Source: Jutongia huaianensis (GTDB lineage: Bacteria; Bacillota; Clostridia; Lachnospirales; Lachnospiraceae). From it: a stretch of 64,000 nucleotides of DNA. Of this stretch, positions 52,653-61,186 are shown in pieces. Within the stretch, counting starts at the first letter, position 1. Each line of letters opens with the position of its first letter. The position numbers and the translations under genes are program-made. Location of the stretch: assembly GCF_014384985.1 (NCBI RefSeq), contig NZ_JACRSX010000001.1, positions 124,001-188,000 on the forward strand. The letters run 5' to 3'. The notes under the pieces were generated by a model. That model saw only the letters and a program-made list of their open reading frames with translations, had not been told where the DNA came from and made no database searches.

Positions 52653-55055
52653 TTACATAACGAGACGAACCTCGGTCACAGGAGTCAGCTTGTCAGCCGG
52701 GATGTAATTATCCTCGAACTTCTCGCCATTCACATAGAATTCCTTGCAGCCGCTCTCTGCACCGTTTGGATTCTCAACCTTGATCTTAAGCTTGCTTCCA
52801 CGGAAATTCTTCTCCATGGTAAACTCTTTCCAGTCACTCGGAATAGAAGGAGCGATACGGATACCATCCAGATCAGGACGGATACCACAGATACCTTCTA
52901 CGCAGCCTACCATACATGTAGATGCGGTACCTGTCAGCCAGTGTACATGAGAACGTCCATGGAATGGGCTCTCATCACCCTCTGTATACTGTCCGTGTAC
53001 ATATGGCTCCAGCTTACGGATCTCTGCCTTGTCATTCTGTGAAGAAGGTGAGCTCTCCTCGAAATACTGGAATGCCTTGTTTCCATGTCCCATCAGAGAC
53101 TCTGCAAGAATGATCCATCCCTGTGTCTGGGAGAAGATACCACCATTCTCCTTTGTTGATGGAGGGAACAGACCAGCCAGTGCGCCATCAAAGTAATGAT
53201 CTACATAGGAAGGAGCCATTACCTTTGCACCATAAGCGGTATTCAGCTCACGGTCTACAGACTCCAGAGCCTTCTCTGCCTGATCCTTGGTAGCCAGACC
53301 GGAAATAACGGCCCATGACTGTGGGTTCAGCCACATACTTGCCTCCGGATCCTTCTTGGAACCGATAAGCTCTCCGGTATCCTTGAAGCCACGGTTGAAA
53401 CGGTCATCCTCCCACCAGAGCTTGTTGATCTTGTCACCGATCTCTTTCTGGGTCTTGTCCAGATAAGCAATATAATCGGTATCATTCTTCTTCTGTGCGA
53501 AAAGACGCATGATAGAGAATGCATAATATAACTGCATTGCTACGAAGGAAGACTCACCCTGTGCACCCAGACGCAGACAGTCATTCCAGTCAGCGTGAAG
53601 ACCGGCCGGAAGACCATGTGGTCCCAGATGATTCATGGAGAAGTCGATCGCTCTCTGCAGATGCTCATAAACAGTTGCTTTCTTATCTACGTTAGACCAG
53701 GTGATCTCCTCATCCATAAATGCCAGATTACCTGTCTCTGAAACATACTTAAATACAGTAGGGAAAAGCCACAGTGCATCATCTGCACGATATGCAGGAT
53801 GTCCTGTCTCTCTTACATAATCCGGATCATCCGGTGTACCCTCATGACCGGCACGCTCATCATGATCGAAACGAACCAGTGGAAGTCCACCACCATTGTC
53901 TACCTGAGCAGACAGCATGAAACGGATCTTGTCCAGTGCAGCCTCAGGATCTGTATGGATGACACCCTGAATATCCTGAACCGTATCTCTGTATCCATAT
54001 CCGTTACGCTCACCACAGTAGATAAAGGATGCAGCTCTTGACCATGTAAAGGTCAGGAAGCACTGATATGCATTCCATGTATTTACCATGCTGTTGAAAG
54101 CAGGGCTTGGTGTATCAATCTTGAAATTATCCAGCTTAGAATGCCAGTAATTCTTTAACTCGGCAATCTCTTTGTCACAGACAGAAACATCCTCGTAGCA
54201 TGCAAGGATCTTGTCTGCATCAGACGCCTTATAACGGCCCAGTACAAATGCAAGCTCCTTTGACTCGCCCGGAGCAAGCTCCAGTGCAGTATGAAGTGCA
54301 CCACAGCTGTTCTCATTGTAGTTGAGAACGCCGTCACACTCACCACGCTCTACAGCAACCGGATTGCCATAATCGTGATACATACCAATGAATGCTTCCT
54401 TATCACCATTGTAAGAAGTAACCTTCTGACCTGCCATGCCGAAGAAACGCTCTTTACCGTTGCTTCCGTCCGGACCCTTATACCAGTTCAGGTTGATCTG
54501 CTGCAGGATCTTGTTGCCAAGGAATAATGTGTTGGTAGTACACAGGGAATACTGCAGGTTTACCTGATCCTGATTGTAATTATCATCATTGGAAAGCTCC
54601 GCATAACCAAATACAGAAATCTTACGTGGCTTGTCTGTGGTATTTGTCACCTTACATCTCCAAACCTCATAAACCTTTCCAAGGGGTACATAATAATCTG
54701 CCTGAGTCTTGATGCCTGCATACTCAGAAAACATTGTTGTATATGCAGTACCGTGATGAACCTCACTCTTGTACTCGTTCAGATCCTTGCCAACCGGCTG
54801 CCATGAAGCAGACCAGAAATCAGCAGTCTCATCATCTCTGATGTAAATGTAACGTCCCGGTGTATCATCGCTGTTGAAGTGATAACGCAGGATACGGCCG
54901 TTCGCACCGCTCTTTACAAAGCTGTAACCACCCGCATTGTTAGAAATGATCGCACCATACTCCGGAGAACCAAGGTAGTTACACCATGGAGCCGGTGTAT
55001 CCGGTCTGGTGATCACATACTCGCGGTTCTTCTCATCAAAGTAACCATAATTCAT
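52653..55055 (-). CDS. GH94 cellobiose phosphorylase
   Basis: An 800-residue GH94 phosphorylase. Its N-terminal beta-sandwich begins MNYGYFDEKNREYVITRPDTP. The (alpha/alpha)6 barrel carries RNGYGYRDTVQDIQG (~350), the catalytic acid in LHADWNDCLRLG (Asp near 485) and phosphate-site residues in the SQTQGW and GTASTCMVG stretches. Length and these blocks fit cellobiose phosphorylase, which splits cellobiose with phosphate into glucose 1-phosphate and glucose in the cytoplasm; another GH94 activity such as cellobionate phosphorolysis cannot be excluded. AGGAGG precedes the ATG. It is monocistronic with its own promoter, operator-like dyad and terminator. Confidence 0.93.
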   Translation of the reverse strand: MNYGYFDEKNREYVITRPDTPAPWCNYLGSPEYGAIISNNAGGYSFVKSGANGRILRYHFNSDDTPGRYIYIRDDETADFWSASWQPVGKDLNEYKSEVHHGTAYTTMFSEYAGIKTQADYYVPLGKVYEVWRCKVTNTTDKPRKISVFGYAELSNDDNYNQDQVNLQYSLCTTNTLFLGNKILQQINLNWYKGPDGSNGKERFFGMAGQKVTSYNGDKEAFIGMYHDYGNPVAVERGECDGVLNYNENSCGALHTALELAPGESKELAFVLGRYKASDADKILACYEDVSVCDKEIAELKNYWHSKLDNFKIDTPSPAFNSMVNTWNAYQCFLTFTWSRAASFIYCGERNGYGYRDTVQDIQGVIHTDPEAALDKIRFMLSAQVDNGGGLPLVRFDHDERAGHEGTPDDPDYVRETGHPAYRADDALWLFPTVFKYVSETGNLAFMDEEITWSNVDKKATVYEHLQRAIDFSMNHLGPHGLPAGLHADWNDCLRLGAQGESSFVAMQLYYAFSIMRLFAQKKNDTDYIAYLDKTQKEIGDKINKLWWEDDRFNRGFKDTGELIGSKKDPEASMWLNPQSWAVISGLATKDQAEKALESVDRELNTAYGAKVMAPSYVDHYFDGALAGLFPPSTKENGGIFSQTQGWIILAESLMGHGNKAFQYFEESSPSSQNDKAEIRKLEPYVHGQYTEGDESPFHGRSHVHWLTGTASTCMVGCVEGICGIRPDLDGIRIAPSIPSDWKEFTMEKNFRGSKLKIKVENPNGAESGCKEFYVNGEKFEDNYIPADKLTPVTEVRLVM

Positions 55056-55107
55056 GAAAATATCCTCCTCTTTCTAGTAACGGCTTTCGCCATTTTCTCA
55101 TATCCCC

Positions 55108-55137
55108 ATTATACGACACCCTTAAAAAAGGTGTCAA
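55108..55137 (-). promoter_or_regulatory. GH94 promoter with operator-like dyad in the spacer
   Basis: TTGACA (55137-55132) and TATAAT (55113-55108), both perfect, are 18 bases apart on the minus strand. GACACC (55115-55120) and GGTGTC (55130-55135) form a dyad overlapping the spacer and -35. A repressor bound there would block transcription, fitting sugar-controlled expression of the phosphorylase. Confidence 0.8.
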
Positions 55138-55178
55138 CAACATAAACGTCATTTTCTAACAGTATTTTGATATCTTGT

Positions 55179-55370
55179 CACTATTCACGGATAGATTTTT
55201 CAAGGAAACTACCACGTAAGCTTGCTTACAAGTGGTAGTTTGTTTGGAAAATCAGCCGTGCAGGCTGTTACCACCCACACCCGCAGACAGGGGACCGCCT
55301 GACTTTGGCGGACTCTAGCCGCTGTTTTTGCGGCGGTCTGGGGGCTGTGGTGGGAACTCCGTGAATAGTG
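55179..55370. repeat. Structured repeat element, full copy, with 13-bp terminal inverted repeat
   Basis: The element starts CACTATTCACGGA (55179-55191) and ends TCCGTGAATAGTG (55358-55370), an exact 13-bp inverted repeat. Inside are a long hairpin AAACTACCAC/GTGGTAGTTT, a small one CAGCC/GGCTG (55253-55267), and a branched unit where CCACCCACACCCGCAGAC pairs with GTCTGGGGGCTGTGGTGGG around two hairpins (CCGCC/GGCGG and GCCGC/GCGGC). It has no ORF and sits between the GH94 and HD-GYP genes, much richer in G+C than the surroundings. It fits a MITE-like mobile element or a structured RNA; an exact target duplication was not seen. Confidence 0.7.
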
Positions 55371-55414
55371 CTGTCTAACGGAAAGTCATATGAAACCTAT
55401 CACAAACTTCACAC

Positions 55415-55567
55415 AAGCTTGCTTACAAGTGGTAGTTTGTTTGGAAAATCAGCCGTGCAGGCTGTTTCCACCCACACCCGCAGACAGGGGACGCCTGACT
55501 GCGGCGGACTCTAGCCGCTGTTTTTGCGGCGGTCTGGGGGCTGTGGTGGGAACTCCGTGAATAGTGC
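55415..55567. repeat. Structured repeat element, second copy lacking its left end
   Basis: This copy matches 55218-55371 over 153 bases with about three substitutions and one deletion. It keeps the right terminal TCCGTGAATAGTG but lacks the left terminal repeat and half of the first hairpin. A 43-base unrelated spacer separates the copies. The changes fall in the junction and the first inner hairpin, while the outer stem and the GCCGC/GCGGC hairpin are identical. Confidence 0.7.
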
Positions 55568-55577
55568 ACATTCACGA

Positions 55578-55606
55578 TTGTGAATCCTCCCTTTCCGTGA
55601 TAATAT
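55578..55606 (+). promoter_or_regulatory. Likely promoter of the HD-GYP gene
   Basis: TTGTGA (55578-55583) and TAATAT (55601-55606) are 17 bases apart, about 34 bases before the ATG, which follows CGGAGG. The -35 lies within the short dyad ATTCAC-gatt-GTGAAT just after the second structured repeat. Confidence 0.5.
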
Positions 55607-55639
55607 GGTCATAACAAAGGATATTTACGGAGGAATTTT

Positions 55640-56857
55640 ATGAAATTAGATGTCTTAGGATTATTCGCCGCCTGCTCCTACGCACTGGACTGTGTCGAGG
55701 CCGAATTAGTTCACGTAACCAATAAACACGCCAAACGTGTTGCATATATGAGTATCTGCACGGCAGAACAGATAGGCATTTCCGGAAAGCCCCTGCAGGA
55801 TCTGGCCGCCTGTGCCCTTCTCCATGACAATGCGCTGACGCAGTATATTCAGGAGGAGCTTCACAGCGACATTGCCCAGGCTGCCGTTTCACAGCAGTTT
55901 CCAAATTTAGGCCTGCACTGTTCCTTTGGAGAAGATAATGTCATTAAGCTTCCATTCCACACGGACGTTACTAATGTCATTCTTTACCATCACGAAAATG
56001 CCAATGGCAGTGGTCCTTTTCATAAAAAATGGGACGAAATCCCTCTTTTTGCCCGGATCATACATTTATGTGATCTTCTGGATGTCATGTGCCGTGCCAC
56101 AAGCTTTACCACCGATACCTGGCAGCGGGCAAATGATCTTCTCCTCAAAATAAACGGTTCGATTGCTGATGAGGAATGTGTTCATGCCTTTATTCAGGCA
56201 TTTCCCGAAAAACATTTTCTGACTCTTGGGGACGATGATCTTGATGCAAGGCTCTGGGCAAAGGTTCCACGCATCAAACAAGATCTTAACTTTACACAAA
56301 TAAAATCCCTAGCTGATTTTTTTGCACAGATTGTCGATTATAAATCCCCATTCACCAGCACACACTCCATTGGAGTAGCGGAACATGCCAGAAAATTATC
56401 TCTCTTTATGGGATTAGAGCAGGAAACCTCCGAAAAAATGTATCTTGCCGGAGCACTTCATGATATTGGCAAGGTTGCCGTAGGAAACGAAATTCTGGAG
56501 AAACCCGGCCGGCTGACCGATGAAGAATTTACAATTATGAAGCATCACGCTGCTTATACCTACTATATATTATCTGAAATTGATGATTTTGAAGAGCTGC
56601 GTGACTGGGCAGCCTTTCACCATGAAAGACTGGACGGAACCGGTTATCCCTTCGGCCGCTCTGCTGATGAATTAAGTGTTCCGGAACGTATGATGTCCTG
56701 TGTGGATATTTATCAGGCATTAACAGAAAGCCGCCCTTATAAGCAAGGCATGTCCCATGAAAAAACCTGCAGCATTCTGCAGGATATGGCAGACAAGGGC
56801 TGGCTTGATCCGGATATCGTCACTCAGGTTGATCTCTGCTTTCAAAAAGAACAATAA
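55640..56857 (+). CDS. Tandem-HD protein with C-terminal HD-GYP domain
   Basis: A 405-residue cytoplasmic protein. The N-terminal half has a weak HD fold (LHDNALTQYI near 61 and LYHHEN near 116), while the C-terminal half (~235-405) is HD-GYP with HSIGVAEHARKLS, HDIGK (~276), HHAAYTYYIL, FHHERLDGTGYPFG (HD-GYP signature, ~332) and SCVDIYQALTESRPYK. HD-GYP enzymes usually break cyclic di-GMP to pGpG or GMP. The first domain has lost part of its metal ligands and may be regulatory. No receiver or membrane helix is present. It has no operon partner. Confidence 0.88.
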   Translation: MKLDVLGLFAACSYALDCVEAELVHVTNKHAKRVAYMSICTAEQIGISGKPLQDLAACALLHDNALTQYIQEELHSDIAQAAVSQQFPNLGLHCSFGEDNVIKLPFHTDVTNVILYHHENANGSGPFHKKWDEIPLFARIIHLCDLLDVMCRATSFTTDTWQRANDLLLKINGSIADEECVHAFIQAFPEKHFLTLGDDDLDARLWAKVPRIKQDLNFTQIKSLADFFAQIVDYKSPFTSTHSIGVAEHARKLSLFMGLEQETSEKMYLAGALHDIGKVAVGNEILEKPGRLTDEEFTIMKHHAAYTYYILSEIDDFEELRDWAAFHHERLDGTGYPFGRSADELSVPERMMSCVDIYQALTESRPYKQGMSHEKTCSILQDMADKGWLDPDIVTQVDLCFQKEQ

Positions 56858-56937
56858 AACAACGAAATACCATTCTTATTGAAAGTTATTTTCACTTTTT
56901 ATTGACGTTTTTTTTCAACTATGCTACAATCGGAACT

Positions 56938-57103
56938 ACGTCACGAGGGAGTAATCGGTACATGATACTTCGGATCGACCTATTGATCCGTTTTGAAATG
57001 TATAATATTATCGACATACTGGTGCATTGGTCATCCGGTAATATTTTAAATGATGAGACTTATGGCAGTGTATTTTTGCACTGTCATAGGTCTTTTTTAA
57101 TAT
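56938..57103 (+). ncRNA. yybP-ykoY-type manganese riboswitch with terminator
   Basis: Upstream of the UPF0016 gene lies a structured leader with the motif-like AGGGAGTAATCGG (56948-56960) and GACATACTGGTGC (57013-57025), which resemble the conserved loops of the yybP-ykoY aptamer. It ends in a clear terminator: GACTTATGGCAGTG (57057-57070) pairs with CACTGTCATAGGTC and is followed by six T residues (to 57098). yybP-ykoY aptamers bind Mn2+ and often control UPF0016/Gdt1 genes, as here. I could not fold the whole aptamer by eye. Confidence 0.72.
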
Positions 57104-57139
57104 ATCGGAAAATGCTCGTAACGTAGTGTGATGCCAACG

Positions 57140-57189
57140 AGAATTGCGAAGCAATTCTTGGAGGGCAAAACGCTGGTTTTGCCCTTTTT
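57140..57189 (+). terminator. Second hairpin pair between riboswitch and start codon
   Basis: AGAATTGCGAAGCAATTCT (57140-57158) forms a hairpin with the GCGAAGC mini-loop. It is followed by GGGCAAAAC-gctg-GTTTTGCCC (57163-57184) and TTTTTATT, an ordinary intrinsic terminator only 5-10 bases before the ribosome binding site of the UPF0016 gene. Transcripts that pass the riboswitch therefore meet another terminator-like stem. Confidence 0.7.
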
Positions 57190-57210
57190 ATTCTGGAAAG
57201 GAGATTTCTT

Positions 57211-57912
57211 ATGCTTTTATTTTTGCAGATCATGTTCACAGAATTTATCGCCGAAATGGGGGACAAGACCCAGCTTATGCTTATTGCCCTCACTTCCCGC
57301 TTTAAACTTCGGGATATCATTATCGGCACGGCTGCCGCCATTCTGGTTCTCAATGGACTTGCCGTACTTTTAGGCGGTCTTGTCAGCGAGCTGATCCCTA
57401 CCTGGCTGATCCGTCTGGTTGCCGCAGCCGCTTTCCTCTTTTTTGCCATCACATCGCTGAGGGGAGATAACGACGAGGAAGAGGAGGCAAAAGAAGAAAA
57501 TGTATCCCGTTTTGCTCCTCTCACCGTTTTCTGCACCTTCTTTGTGGCAGAGCTTGGAGACAAAACACAGCTTACGGCTATCACTTTCGGTGCCAATGAA
57601 GGTATGAGTGCCGCTGTCACTGTCTGGCTTGCCTGCTCCATCGGTCTTTTTGCCGCCGATATCCTTGGTATGCTGATCGGTTATCTTCTGAAAAGCAAAA
57701 CTCCGGACGGCCTGCTGAACACACTGGCTTTTTTCATCTTTGCCATCTTTGGAAATCTCACGATGCATGAAGGTCTTGGTCTTTTACTTGGCAAGAATCA
57801 TCCGGCAGTATTCCCTGTCACTATGATCATTGCCATACTTTTCATTTTGGCAAGTGTCGTGGTTTTTATGAAACGGGTACACAAAGACGTTTCTCCACGG
57901 ATAAAATACTGA
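57211..57912 (+). CDS. UPF0016/Gdt1 (TMEM165) family manganese exporter
   Basis: A 233-residue membrane protein with about seven helices and the family's repeated motif E-x-G-D-K-[TS]: AEMGDKTQLM near residue 15 and AELGDKTQLT near 110. The two halves are an internal repeat joined by an acidic loop (RGDNDEEEEAKEEN). Bacterial homologues such as MneA and Mnx export manganese; eukaryotic ones exchange Mn2+/Ca2+ for protons. The upstream yybP-ykoY-type leader supports a manganese role. AAAGGAG precedes the ATG. Its end overlaps the convergent permease gene by 47 bases. Confidence 0.9.
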   Translation: MLLFLQIMFTEFIAEMGDKTQLMLIALTSRFKLRDIIIGTAAAILVLNGLAVLLGGLVSELIPTWLIRLVAAAAFLFFAITSLRGDNDEEEEAKEENVSRFAPLTVFCTFFVAELGDKTQLTAITFGANEGMSAAVTVWLACSIGLFAADILGMLIGYLLKSKTPDGLLNTLAFFIFAIFGNLTMHEGLGLLLGKNHPAVFPVTMIIAILFILASVVVFMKRVHKDVSPRIKY

Positions 57913-58600
57913 CTGCTGTAAATATAATTATTTCAATCAGAAATACAATGCCAACCGGAAATCCCCCGGATACCATCCTGCTGCTCCGCGCAGCCATCAG
58001 CCAGCTTCCGGGATTCCAGTTGCTGACAGCTTCTGGAATCCGCTCCCGAAGCACGATTGCTATCACCGGTAGTCCCGGATATAACACCACTGCCAGCTTA
58101 ACCGCATTGAAATGAAGGATCAGATAAAACATAATAATTCCAAAACACAGATTTCCCAAAAACATGCAGCCCTGTGAAAGTAAAAACGGCTGCCAGCATA
58201 CTCCCCGTACGCTGTGTCCCAGCCTTACCACCCCCGTTCCTGCCAGAGTTCCCAGAAACAAAAAAATCTGATAAAGAACGGTATATTTTACAAAGGTTCC
58301 ATATGCTGCACGATAATAAGAACGAAAATCCGGATAGCGCACAATCATCATGTAAGAATCCTCTTCTTTATACTGTACTATTTTCCGTACAGTCACAATA
58401 CAATACAGGGACAGTTCCAAAAGCCACATATACTGCTCCACGTTATGCAGCTTTGCTCTGCCATAGCCATCCCCGTATAAAAATTTCAGAGGCTGGTACA
58501 GATCTTCTCCCCCATATTGTGTCATCTGCGCCAGCATCAGAAGGATCTGTGCCAGAAATATCACACTGCTCCAAAAAACAATTTCTCTTTTATCTCTCAT
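57866..58600 (-). CDS. Predicted ABC permease subunit of the agr-linked transporter
   Basis: A 244-residue protein with about six helices and short loops, starting MRDKREIVFWSSVIFLAQILLML. No conserved domain is recognisable. It follows the ATPase gene by 36 bases on the same strand and ends inside the convergent UPF0016 gene. Its size and topology match permeases of lantibiotic-immunity-type ABC systems. Identity rests mainly on context. Confidence 0.7.
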   Translation of the reverse strand: MRDKREIVFWSSVIFLAQILLMLAQMTQYGGEDLYQPLKFLYGDGYGRAKLHNVEQYMWLLELSLYCIVTVRKIVQYKEEDSYMMIVRYPDFRSYYRAAYGTFVKYTVLYQIFLFLGTLAGTGVVRLGHSVRGVCWQPFLLSQGCMFLGNLCFGIIMFYLILHFNAVKLAVVLYPGLPVIAIVLRERIPEAVSNWNPGSWLMAARSSRMVSGGFPVGIVFLIEIIIFTAVSILSVEKRLCVPVS

Positions 58601-58636
58601 TTTATTTCATATCCTTCAACACGTTCCATAATGGTT

Positions 58637-59284
58637 CTACTTTGTTTCCTCTTTCTCCTTCTTTGTCACATGATGATCCCTCACCAGATATACATCCTCA
58701 CAAAGTGTCCGTATATCTTCATCATAATGGGATGCCAACAGGATCATTACGCCTTCCCCTGCCAGCCTTGAAAAAAGCTTTCGCATATCCTCCACACCCT
58801 GCACGTCCAATCCATTAAACGGTTCGTCCAGTATCAGAAGTCTTGGATGTTCCATGATCGCCTGTGCAATTCCCAGTCTTTGACGCATTCCCAGAGAGTA
58901 CTTGGAAACCCTCTTTTTCAGTTTTGGATCCAATCCCACCAGCTCCATTGCCTCGTCAATCTCCTTATCACTGATCTGATTACGGATCAATGCCAGATTT
59001 TTCAGATTACTTTTTCCCGACATATAAGGAATAAACCCCGGTGTCTCGATCATCAGACCAAGACTCTGCGGAAAATCTATGTCCTTTCCTATCGCCTTTC
59101 CGTCCACCGTAACAGACCCCTTCGTGGGCTGCAAAAACCCACAGATACACTTCATCAGCACAGTTTTTCCGCTGCCGTTCATTCCCACCAGACCATATAT
59201 CTTCCCCTGTTCCATTGACATATTAACATCGGTCAGAATGATCTCTTCCCGGAATTTTTTTTCCAGTCCTTCCACCTTAACCAT
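58637..59284 (-). CDS. ABC transporter ATPase of the agr-linked transporter
   Basis: The start at 59284 follows GGAAAGGAAG; the frame continues to a TTG at 59302. The 215-residue protein has Walker A GMNGSGKTV, signature YSLGMRQRLGIAQAIM and Walker B LLILDEPFNGLD with LASHYDE. It is the same bacitracin/lantibiotic subtype as the ATPase at 48862-49533 and would drive the two or three permeases around it. Confidence 0.95.
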   Translation of the reverse strand: MVKVEGLEKKFREEIILTDVNMSMEQGKIYGLVGMNGSGKTVLMKCICGFLQPTKGSVTVDGKAIGKDIDFPQSLGLMIETPGFIPYMSGKSNLKNLALIRNQISDKEIDEAMELVGLDPKLKKRVSKYSLGMRQRLGIAQAIMEHPRLLILDEPFNGLDVQGVEDMRKLFSRLAGEGVMILLASHYDEDIRTLCEDVYLVRDHHVTKKEKEETK

Positions 59285-59317
59285 ATTTTTCTTCCTTTCC
59301 AAGCGATTTATTGCTTT

Positions 59318-60235
59318 TTATGCATTTTCTTTACAAAGATCAATTTTTCGGATCATACACATGCCAAACAGAGTTACCAGCAGGATCAGTATCGCAAAAT
59401 AGATCACTCCAATCCCGATACGCTGTGCAATAGGGCGTGCATTATGAATTGCCATGGTAAACAGATCGCTCTGATACAATGGACTAATGTAATACTGCAT
59501 CCTCTCCAGCAGATTTTTCACTTGTTTGTATCCCTCAAAATGAATCAGATTTTTTCCAAAAAGCATGGCCAGAATCCCGGACATTGTCTGAACTCCTACC
59601 ATCAGATATGCCAGAACAGTTCCCACACCACGACGAAAACAGATATTTACAGTAATCATAAATATCCCTATAAAAAATGATCCCAACACGGTCAGCATAA
59701 ATGTTAAAAGATATACTTTTCCCGGGCTTCCAATATTCATGATTAAATCTGAAAACTGCAGATTAACATTAAGGTTTAAATTCATCCAGAAAAAAACGGA
59801 TTGCTGCGGATCTATTGCCATCTTTGCCAGACTGCTCCATTCATTATTCCAAATAATTCTCGGAAATAGTGCCAGAATAAATCCTCCCGTCCAAATCAGA
59901 AAATAGATTACTGATGTGAAAAAAATATAAATATACTGGGCAAAAAACCACTTTCTTTTCCCCAATCGGAGAATTTCATTCATACTCCCATCCCACCGTG
60001 GTAAAACAGCAATTAAAAATAGAAACACTCCAAAATAGATTATTGTTCCTGTATTATAAAATAAAAACGACGGAAGCATTTCAAATACGCCAACCTGATA
60101 TCCCATTTTTTTCATCTGGACACTCATTCCCTGGAATAACATGATCATCATCAGCAACAGTGATGATACAACGACGATAAAGCGGGCTGACAACAATGTT
60201 TTATGTACATATTCCTGCCAAATATAGCGAATCAT
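59318..60235 (-). CDS. ABC-2-type permease, agr-linked transporter
   Basis: A 305-residue membrane protein with six helices and an N-terminal cytoplasmic end (MIRYIWQEYVHKTLLSARF). Loop one carries the sequence MSVQMKKMGYQVGVFEML; the large second loop (~115-165) is outside. It lies between the ATPase gene (34 bases) and another permease gene (14 bases). It resembles the ABC-2 permeases of peptide exporters but no motif allows a finer call. Confidence 0.8.
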   Translation of the reverse strand: MIRYIWQEYVHKTLLSARFIVVVSSLLLMMIMLFQGMSVQMKKMGYQVGVFEMLPSFLFYNTGTIIYFGVFLFLIAVLPRWDGSMNEILRLGKRKWFFAQYIYIFFTSVIYFLIWTGGFILALFPRIIWNNEWSSLAKMAIDPQQSVFFWMNLNLNVNLQFSDLIMNIGSPGKVYLLTFMLTVLGSFFIGIFMITVNICFRRGVGTVLAYLMVGVQTMSGILAMLFGKNLIHFEGYKQVKNLLERMQYYISPLYQSDLFTMAIHNARPIAQRIGIGVIYFAILILLVTLFGMCMIRKIDLCKENA

Positions 60236-60248
60236 ATCCTTCTCCCTC

Positions 60249-61013
60249 CTACTTCATTTTGCTCCAGACACCTCTGATAAAAAAAACCGTGGACACAAGC
60301 CAGTATATCAGTATCACAAAAATCCGGTATGGTAAACCTTCGAACATTAAAGAGCTTGCTCTCCCCTGTGCATCCAATATCATCGGTGCCAAATAGTACC
60401 ATTGTAAGCCTATAAATAACAAGGTCGTCACGTTTGCATAAATAAAAGGAAACAACATAACAACGTATTTATTTTTGGCAATGGTAGAAACCGCCAGAGA
60501 TAAACCGGGAAATATGGATGCATACATACAATCATATAAAATCTGCTGACCAATAAACATAATATAATTATGATGATCAATCCAGTAACTGGTTCCGGCG
60601 CAAGCAGAATCTACAACCTCACTGCCAAGCACAACCTTTCCAAAAATGACAAGAGATGAAACTGTCATGGAAAGCAGCAGCAATCCTTTCGTGATCAATA
60701 CAACTGCCACTCCTGTCCCTATTGCTGCCCCTATCTTCGACAGACAGTATTTCAGCTTTGTTGTTCTTGCCATCACCGCATATTGATATCCATCCTTCTC
60801 TTCGATCAAATAACTGTCCGCTATTGCAAGTGTTGACAAAATCGGCATCAACGCTGTTCCATAACCTGCCAGGGTACTATCCATAAGGTAAGACAAATCA
60901 TAATGATTTGATATGTCATATAATGCCGGAAAGAAACTTCCTGCAAATAATATCGCGATAGATATGTAAAAAAACGGCGACAATAAAACTCTTCGGATCT
61001 CCTGACGGATCAT
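60249..61013 (-). CDS. ABC-2-type permease, first gene of the agr-linked transporter
   Basis: The frame opens at 61037, but the ATG at 61013 starts the usual N-terminus (MIRQEIRRVLLSPFFYISI) and follows AAAGGA by about 12 bases; either start is possible. The ~254-residue protein has six helices and the ABC-2-like pattern LIEEKDGYQYAVMARTTKLKYCLSKI after the second helix. It is the promoter-proximal gene of the four-gene operon, opposite the AgrC-like kinase. Confidence 0.85.
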   Translation of the reverse strand: MIRQEIRRVLLSPFFYISIAILFAGSFFPALYDISNHYDLSYLMDSTLAGYGTALMPILSTLAIADSYLIEEKDGYQYAVMARTTKLKYCLSKIGAAIGTGVAVVLITKGLLLLSMTVSSLVIFGKVVLGSEVVDSACAGTSYWIDHHNYIMFIGQQILYDCMYASIFPGLSLAVSTIAKNKYVVMLFPFIYANVTTLLFIGLQWYYLAPMILDAQGRASSLMFEGLPYRIFVILIYWLVSTVFFIRGVWSKMK

Positions 61014-61060
61014 TGCTGCATCACATCCTTTCTGCATTATGCTTTCTTTTTATTGACATC

Positions 61061-61123
61061 ATTTTAGTCATCCCCATTGTCCAATGCAAGATATCTGGCA
61101 AAAGATAAAATTTTCTGGCAAAA
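61061..61123 (-). promoter_or_regulatory. Promoter of the permease operon with tandem TTTTGCCAGA repeats
   Basis: On the minus strand TTGCAT (61089-61084) and TAAAAT (61066-61061) are 17 bases apart. Immediately upstream, TTTTGCCAGA occurs twice with a 20-base period (plus-strand copies of TCTGGCAAAA at 61094-61103 and 61114-61123). Tandem repeats one helical double-turn apart and next to the -35 are the usual layout of an AgrA/VirR-type activator site. Confidence 0.65.
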
Positions 61124-61186
61124 ACTAAAATGATCTATGTGTTAATATAATCATTTAAAATCAATTTTTCAATTGTATCATGCACG

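Noticed and set aside
55179-55370. Insertion sequence with transposase
   Set aside because: The element is only 192 bases and has no ORF, so it is at most non-autonomous; no transposase gene was found in the window.
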